Positions 57,328 to 64,000 of a stretch of DNA of 64,000 bases are shown piece after piece (positions within the stretch are counted from its first letter, which is position 1; each line of letters starts with the position of its first letter). Under the pieces are notes generated by a model. That model saw nothing but the letters and a program-made list of their open reading frames with translations. It was not told the DNA's origin and searched no databases. The translations under genes and the position numbers were made by a program. Source of the stretch: Eulemur rufifrons (lineage: Eukaryota > Chordata > Mammalia > Primates > Lemuridae); assembly GCF_041146395.1 (NCBI RefSeq), contig NC_090989.1, positions 243,650,843-243,714,842 on the forward strand, read 5' to 3'.

Positions 57328-60309
57328 AATTAATATTGATATCTGAGGTTATGTTCTTGTCATAATGTTGTTATCAAGTTGCTTTGTAATTTAAATTCTG
57401 TAATTGTTTTATAAGATTTGTGAGTTTTATACTTCCATGTGTTGTTATAATGACAACAACCTTTTGTTTGCATGGTTAGCACTGCTTTGAGCATTTCTTA
57501 TAAGGCTGGTCTAGTAGTTGATGAATTCTCTTAGTGTTTGCTTATCTGAGAAAGACTTTATCCTTCAATTATAAAGCTTAGTTTAGCGGGATAATTCATG
57601 CTTGACAGTTTTTTCTTTTAAGAATATTGAAAATAGGATCCCAATCTCTCTTGGCTTGTAAAGGGTTCTGCTGAGAGGTCTGCTGTTAGTCTGATGAGAT
57701 TTCCTTTATTGGTGATCAGATGTTTTTCTCTTGCTGACTTTAAAGTTTTTTCTTTCATGTTGACTTTAGATAGTCTAATGATTATATGTTTTGGTGAAGT
57801 CTGTCTTGCAAGGTATCTTCCTGGTGTTCTCTGAGCCTCTTGTATCTGGATATCTAAATCTCTATCAAGAGTAGGAAGTTTTCCTCAATTATTTTCTCAA
57901 ATAGGTTTTCCAAGCATTTTACTTCTTCTCTCTCAGGAATACCTATGACTTGTAGCTTTGGTTGTTTTATATAATACCATGCTTCTTTAAGCCTTTGTTA
58001 ATTTTTTAAAAATCCTTTTAAAAAAATTTTTGTCTGACTAGATTAATTTGAAAGACCTGTCTTCAAGCTCTGAAATTCTTTATTCTGCTTGGTCTAGTCT
58101 ATTTTTAAAGCTTTCAACAGTATTTTTTAATTCCTTCACTGACTCTTTCACTTCCAGATGTTCTGTTTATTTTTAAAAATATCTATCTCTTTAGTAAATT
58201 TTTCATTCATATCCTGAATTATTTTTCTTTTTTCTTTCTGTTGGTTTCAATTTTCTCTTGAATCTCATTGAGTTTCCTTTAATTCAATATTTTGAATTCA
58301 TTATCTGGTATTTCAAAACTTTCATTTTAGCTAGGATCCATTCTTGGGGAATTAGTGTGATTCTTTGGAGGTGTTGTAACACCATGTTTTTTAATACCTC
58401 CAGAATTGTTTCTTTGGTTCTTTCCATCAGGATGAACTATCTCTTCTTATTTTTGAATCTACTTTCGTTTGGATGGGATTTTTTTTTCCCTTGAGGATGT
58501 GATTATAATGTATGTTGTGTAGTGTCATTTGGCTTTGGTTCTGGGTGCTTTCAGTGGCAAAAACTCTGTATTAGTTCCTTGGTTATATAGATAGCCTTTG
58601 TGTGGTAACTTTCTCAAATGCTTGTTTTAGTGGTGATGTGATAGGTGGGCGAGCAGGTTCACTGACTCCTGTGGTGCTGGAATGCCAGAGGCCTCAGGAA
58701 GCTTGTTTTGTTTCCCAGTGCTGTGCACTTTTGTCAGCAGATTTTTTCCCCTGGGTTGTGTAGTTCAACTTCCAGGCCAGTAGATGGTGCTTATTTAGTA
58801 AGAGCCAGCTGTGGCAAAAGCAGATGTGTTTGTGCTTGATCTTTGTTTACTGGGAGATGCTCTCTGTTGCTTCAAGCAGTGAGCTGGTTTGTGGAATGCA
58901 CATTGGCCTGAACTCCCTGGTCAGCCCTGAGGGGAAACAATCCTGGGTAGAGCTGAACTGCCAAGCCCATCCTTGGATACCTCAATGGCAAGAATAAGCA
59001 GCAGCCCTGGCGGAGGTGCTGGTGGGAGCTCCTAGTGAAATGTGCTGAGGTCTCCATGGGGGGATGGAGGGGGGTGGTCTCACTCCATGTCTTGCGTAAG
59101 CAGAAATGAGATCCACTTCTAAGTCATGCCCCTGTCCTGATGCTTGGGACACTCAGATTGGACAGATGCTGTTGTCTATCTCCAGGCTTCAATTTAGCTG
59201 AGTGTCATGAAAGATGCCTGCCCTGTGGCTTACTGCTGAAATGTCTTCGGTGCTGAAGCTCCTGCCTCCACCCCAAACACATAGTTTTGCTGCTCTCCTT
59301 ATCTCAGTTGCAGGAATGTTGCTACTCTGTGTAGATAGGGGGAGGGGTTCCATGTTCCAAACAAGCTTGAGCCTGGTGGGAACACCATGAGTGGGGATGC
59401 ATCAGCACTTAATAGCCCTAGAATGGCTTTCTCATACTTGTGCAGACCTTCTGCAGGAGCAGCTACAGCTGTGTCTGCAGCAGTGAGTGTGGATGGGGGA
59501 GGAGGAGAAGTCCCCTATCCATGTCAATCCCTGAGCACTGAGCCCACCTGGCCACTCTGGTGGAACCACACTCCTCCCTTGCAGAGCTGAGCACAGTGCT
59601 TGAGTCTCCACTGGAAATGGTGCAGTCACTCTCCAGACAAGCAAGTAGCTCTTAGTCACAGGAAAGTATGCTCTCTGGTCTCCTGTGTCCCAAGAGGTGC
59701 CCCCTTGAGGTGGTACACTCTCCCTTCTCATAGGAACAGCACTCCCCAAGGGCTAGACCACTGGGAAACCTGTAGCTCCCCTGGTTCCAGCCATCCCTGT
59801 GTGGTTTCTGCAAGTTCTAGGGAATGTCTGTGGGGGCTCCAGTGATGTGGAGACACAAGGGCTGAGGTTCCCTGAGCAGGACACAGTTCTTCAACAGGTA
59901 TGCCCCAACTATGGCACCTGTCATGGTAGCTTGAGTCTGGGGAGGGTGAGCAACCCCGTATGAGCTGGTGATGCCCTCAAGAAGTCCCTTAAATTGCTGC
60001 CCACAGTAGTGTTTAGGTTTGCCAAGGCAGAGGAACTATCTGACAATTCGTATACCAGTGGTTTGCCACCTAAGACACTCCCACATACCCTTTCATTGAA
60101 ATACCAAGTATTTTGGGTTCCTTGTCAATATCTGCCAGCCCTTTGTTTCCTTCTTTTTCTGTACCCTAGCTTCTTATCATGAGTTCCCTGCCAGACTCCA
60201 GTGTTTTCTTGATAATTCTATTTGAGTTATGATTATTCACCTGTAACTTTGCTGCTGCTTTCTGAGGAGAACTGGCATCTGACCTTTCTAGTCAGCCATC
60301 TTTAATCCA

Positions 60310-61110
60310 TTTCTACCTTTCAATTTGATCTTTTTTTCTTATTTTTTTAATCCCTCTGCTGAAATTCTCCATCTGTTCATGCAAACTACCAATTTTTCTA
60401 GTAGGGCCTTTAAAATATTAATAATAGTTCTATCAAGTTCCCTGTCTATTAATTATAGCATCTGTTATATTTGAATCTGATGCTGTTAATTGCTTTTACT
60501 CTTGACATTTTATTAATATTTTCCTTTTTGTACTCCACCTCCTTCTTTGTGTGTATTGTAATTTTGCTTGAAAACTGGACATACTGTGTAAGATACTAGA
60601 GACTGAGGTTAATAGTACTAATGCTTGTAAATGGACATGCCTCTTCTTTTTTCCTTGATTTTTTTTTTTAAATTTTTTTATTTCAGGATATAATCATTGG
60701 GGAAATGCCTCTTCTTTTTGCTAGGTCTTAAGTCAATCTATTCAGGAGTTGGGCTAAGTCTGTGTTGTGTTCTTGCTATAATTTCCCTAATGCTACAAAA
60801 TTTTCAAATTCTTCTAGCATTACTTTGTGCTTGTGGTGGGAGTTGAGTTGATGGAGGGTTTTTCTCATTGTACTTATTCCACACTTAGGTTTTGACATTC
60901 TCTGTCAAGTTGGTACCTCAGAGAGAGGTTCTCTCTCTGTTCTTTCCTCTCCTCCAGCAGTAGATGATTATTTTTTACTTGGTGCTTGCTTTCCTGGTTG
61001 TAGGAGATGACAGAGTGCTTCCTGGGATTCTGTGCTAGCCTCAATCATAGGTATATGTTGTGTTCTGGGGCCTTGATTGTGGAGTCTTCTCAGTGATACT
61101 GCTTCCCCTG
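60310..61110 (-). mobile_element. L1M 5' region fragment (antisense)
   Basis: Antisense L1M 5' sequence: CTCCATCTGTTCATGCAAAC, TAGGGCCTTTAAAATATTAA, TAGCATCTGTTATATTTGAA, TTGCTTGAAAACTGGACATA, GTGTAAGATACTAGAGACTG, CTTGCTATAATTTCCCTAAT and CTGCTTCCCCTGTAGC. It starts directly beyond the 5' end of the 6.3-kb L1 and has the same orientation as the L1M tail at 52852-53986, so the younger L1 probably sits inside this older copy. Confidence 0.65.
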
Positions 61111-61122
61111 TAGCTTCAGGGA

Positions 61123-61563
61123 AGTCTCAGTTTCCTAGGGATGCTGAAACAAATCACCACAAACTGGGTGGCTTAAAACAAAAATTTATTGTCTCACAGT
61201 CTGGAGACTAAAAGTTCAGAATCAAGGTATTGGCAGGGTTGGTGCATTTTGGAGACTCAGAGGGAGGATCTGTTCCATGCCTCTCTCTTAGCTTCTGGTG
61301 GTTGCCAGTAATCCCTGGTCTCCCTTGGCTTGTAGATGAATCACTCCAATCTCTGCCTCCATCTTCACATGGTATTCTTCTCTTTGTGTTTCTATGTTTT
61401 CATATGGTTTTATTTCAAGGACACCTGTGGTTGTATTTAATGCCTACTCTAGCCCAGTTTGTCATTATCTTAACTTGATTACATCTGCTAAGACCGTATT
61501 TCCAGTTAAGATCACATTCATAGGTATCAGGAGTTAGGACTCCAGCATATATTTTTTGGGGGA
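61123..61563 (-). mobile_element. MaLR LTR (MLT1-type), first of a pair
   Basis: Antisense MaLR LTR: CACAAACTGGGTGGCTTAAA, ATTTATTGTCTCACAGTCTG, AAAGTTCAGAATCAAGGTAT, TCTCCCTTGGCTTGTAGATG, TAACTTGATTACATCTGCTA and TTAGGACTCCAGCATATATT. It ends at TTTTGGGGGA without the last ~20 bases (CATAACA end), where the second LTR begins. Confidence 0.82.
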
Positions 61564-61943
61564 TGTGTTAGTTTGCTAGAGCTGTTATAACAAAAATACC
61601 ACAGATTGGGTGGCTTAAACAACAGAAGTTTATTTTCTCAGAGTTCTGGAGGCTGTAGATTTAAGTTGTCAGCAGATTTGGTTTCTTCTGAAGCCTGTCT
61701 CCTTGGCTTGCAGATGGCCACCTTCTTGCCATGTCCTCACATGGCCCTTTTCTCTATATCCCCATACACCTGGTGTCTCTCTGTGTGTCCAGATTTCTCC
61801 TCCTTATAAGGACATGAATGGCCTTATTTTAATTCAATCACTTCTTTTTAAAGGCCCTATCTCTAAATACATATTCTGAGGTACTGGGGAGTAGGGCTTC
61901 AACATATGAATTAGAGCAGGGGAACACAAATAAGCCCATAACA
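61564..61943 (-). mobile_element. MaLR LTR (MLT1-type), second of a pair
   Basis: A second antisense copy starting TGTGTTAGTTTGCTAGAGCT and ending AAGCCCATAACA, with ACAGATTGGGTGGCTTAAAC, TCAGAGTTCTGGAGGCTGTA, CTTCTTGCCATGTCCTCACA, TCTCCTCCTTATAAGGACAT and TACTGGGGAGTAGGGCTTCA. TG...CA ends are complete. It follows the first copy directly in the same orientation with no internal retroviral sequence. Confidence 0.87.
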
Positions 61944-62590
61944 AGGGACACAACTCCAAAAGTGTTTTTCTACCCTTCACCCAATTGTAAAGGGACAGAA
62001 AATGAATAGAACTTCTACAAAAAATGTTCTCTTTATTTTCTTACTAAAAAGTTCTACTCTTTTCTTATTCAAATCTGCCTGATCATTATTTATAATACAT
62101 TTTAAAAATGTGTTTTTGGTCTTTGTGAAATCATATTTAATTGCTTTTAATTTGTGGAAAATCTAGAAGCTGAATTTCTAAATGCTATCCTTCACAGACA
62201 ATTTGCATGTACTGCTTTCAGAAGCCAAGGGCTACCAACCTAGTTTTACTTTAGACCCTTCCAGGATCTCCAGCTTAATCTAACAGTCTTTAGTTCATAC
62301 CTATGACCCACTGGTTAAGGCATTTATTTCCTCACTGTGGCATTAACAATGGCATTTATCCCTCAGGTATGCCTGCCTATTGTGTGTATTTACCATTCAC
62401 CAATCAGATTTCAGCTCATAGGGATATTTTTTCCCCTTAGAGATTTCTCTCACTTCTTGGGGAGCCATTAATATAATATTTATTATATATATTTAATTAT
62501 AAAATATGTAGTTGTTTTGTAACATGAGAACCTTCTAGAATATTTAGTCTGTCATACTTCAAAGAGCAGAAGTGTCCACTAATATATTTT
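61944..62590. other. Unique DNA
   Basis: No feature recognised. Confidence 0.42.
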
Positions 62591-62880
62591 TGTAATCTTT
62601 CCATATCGACTCAATAGACATATCTGCATCTTTCCAATGTTTGCATAGTATTATATTTTAAGGATGTAACATTTTAAAAATTCATACCCCTACTTACAGA
62701 CAAAAAGACTATTCTCAGTTATTAGCTACTTCACATGGCATGCAGTGAGCATCATTTTGCTTGAATTTCTATAAACTTGTATTGGTATATACTTGTGGGA
62801 TACATTTCTAAAAGTGGAATTGCTGGATTAAGGGTATTTTGAAAGTTTTTGGTATGTATTTTCAGACAAATTTAAATGTT
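62591..62880 (-). mobile_element. L1ME LINE 3'UTR fragment (antisense)
   Basis: GTAATCTTTCCATATCGACT, TTTGCATAGTATTATATTTT, ATACTTGTGGGATACATTTC and TAAAAGTGGAATTGCTGGAT, then GTATTTTCAGACAAATTTAA, follow the antisense L1ME 3'UTR pattern (CTAGAAGTGGAATTGCTGGG and its surroundings). Confidence 0.72.
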
Positions 62881-64000
62881 ATTAGACAATATAAAATGTT
62901 TCTAGACTTTTATATTTTAGTTATATTTACCAATTTTATAAATTATGATATATTATTTTTTAATGGTCAATATTAACTCTTGGACAGTAAAATATTGTCT
63001 ATATGAAACGTTTTCTAAGAAGGCAGGTTATGCAGAAGGTATTTAGTACCTGGGTGCTAGTTTAGGCTGTGCCATATATTTTCTTCTTGACTTTGGGGAG
63101 GTGAGTTGACCGTCTTCATTCTTTGTATTTTTGTACATGAACTAAAGATACTGAACTAGAACAAGAGTAATTCAATTTTATTCCAAGGTGGGGAAGATGA
63201 ACCTGATGAGTAGTGCTTTGAAATCCCTGCCCTTATTTCAAGCAAGGCAGCTGTTTTTATCCTTTTTTGTATCATAAGTACTGAAAAAGATTTCATTTGG
63301 GGAAAATAAGGTACTGCTATTAAAAGTAGTTTAAAATCCCTTTGCCTAGATGGATCTAAAGTTACTTCCGGTTCTAAAATTTTATGACTTATGATTCTGT
63401 ACATGCTTTTAAATTGCTAGATTTTTCAATATTTGAACTCCAGTTATGGCTCCTACTTTTTTTTCCTTCTACATCCAATGCAAAAACACATGTAATTATT
63501 TAGACAAAAAGTAACAAGAGAGCTGTTTCTTTTTCTTTTAAACTCTTCTTTTGGCTTTACTTCTCTTTTGAGTTAGGAATGTTTCAGTCTCAACTACAGT
63601 TTTTTTTTCAGAGAAAGGTTAAAAATATTTGACTTGCAGTTATTTATTATCTTTTATAGTTTGACTGAATTTAAATATATAACACTATTTCTTATGTTCT
63701 GTTTTCTTGATTTTCTTTAGTGTATATCCATTGCCCTTGTATTGGTCCTTTTCTAAGGAATGTTTCTATCCTTAGCCTCATCAATTTCCAAATCTTAGCA
63801 TATTGTCCTATAATCAGTACTGAATGCTCTAGTCACATTTATTTTGTCTGAACACTACTTTCACCATAATAAGATTTTTTACATTTCAGTGGGGAACTCT
63901 AATTACCTTAGGTACAAGAACAAAACTCTTAGTTTAAGTCTTTTAATCAGGCTTTCTCAAAATAGCCACTGAGGCAAACTGACTCACTCTCCCATGTGCC
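62881..64000. other. Unique AT-rich DNA
   Basis: No gene or clear repeat to the window end. Confidence 0.42.

Larger units (their letters stand above)
53987..60302 (-). mobile_element. 6.3-kb L1 LINE with 5' end, 3'-truncated
   Basis: Antisense L1 with a recognisable 5' start at about 60302 (minus strand AAGATGGCTGACTAGAAAGG). It has a 5'UTR of about 2 kb (58280-60302), an ORF1-like region (about 57460-58270) and ORF2 from about 57330 down to 53987. It stops before the ORF2 C-terminus and has no 3'UTR or A-tail. Remnants: endonuclease N-terminus with QESHL (57052-57327), endonuclease end with SDHSVVKLKIN (56616-56825), pre-RT block (56014-56271) and RT with [13 protein letters not shown] (55504-55755). 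The catalytic FADD box near 55260 reads SIDT. Many frameshifts; inactive. Confidence 0.88.

Noticed and set aside
59387..59845. Several 60-105 codon frames on both strands
   Set aside because: They lie in the GC-rich 5'UTR of the 6.3-kb L1.
1..64000. CRISPR arrays, operons, ribosome-binding sites and bacterial-type mobile elements
   Set aside because: The window is mammalian nuclear DNA; the tandem repeats seen are microsatellites or short duplications without unique spacers.

Overview
The window looks like an intergenic, repeat-rich stretch of a primate nuclear genome, most likely a strepsirrhine (lemur or loris/galago group). The main evidence is the Alu type. Several copies, most clearly the right monomer at 28243-28390, carry the variant wording of strepsirrhine Alu subfamilies (for example GGCTAGAG, CAGCCTAGCTCACAGCAACC and GCCTGAGCA..GAGTGAGACC) rather than the human AluY/S wording. 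MIR, L2, L1M, hAT-Charlie, Tigger/MER2 and MaLR remnants place it in a placental mammal. I identified repeats by comparing the sequence with remembered family consensus patterns, so subfamily names and outer edges are approximate.

I found no intact protein-coding gene, no structural RNA gene and no CpG island. Every open frame I examined is a fragment of L1 ORF2, lies in repeat DNA, or is short with no recognisable domain.

Layout: 1-3205 is an old plus-strand L1M, interrupted by a solo retroviral LTR (242-609, minus) and by a 1.66-kb block holding a hAT element, an Alu and a Tigger/MER2 element. 4640-6045 is an L1ME tail with a 135-bp mariner-type MITE inside it. 6050-13200 is mostly unique AT-rich DNA. 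13205-17602 is an antisense L1 with its GC-rich 5'UTR and an internal deletion joining the endonuclease to the reverse transcriptase. 17930-21500 holds L2, Alu, MIR and hAT remnants. 21500-23548 is an LTR cluster in an L2, including a class-I-type LTR followed by a likely tRNA-Phe primer-binding site. 23560-26815 is antisense L1M debris with two AT-rich hairpins. 30320-30487 is a decayed minisatellite, followed by a plus-strand L1 tail carrying an Alu with a clean target-site duplication. 39365-41112 is a 5'-truncated antisense L1. 41115-52850 is mostly unique, with MIR, hAT and L1ME fragments. 52852-61110 is a large antisense L1 nest in which a 6.3-kb L1 with its 5' end sits between older L1M pieces. 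61123-61943 is a head-to-tail pair of MaLR LTRs. The rest is unique DNA with one L1ME tail fragment.

No genes work together here. The content is a record of transposon insertion, nesting, internal deletion and local tandem duplication. I found no convincing new biological system. The observations most worth checking are the mariner MITE, the decayed minisatellite, the LTR with primer-binding site and an internal CpG-rich microsatellite, the inverted hAT pair that shares flanking DNA, and the two L1 copies that keep their 5' ends but have lost their 3' ends.
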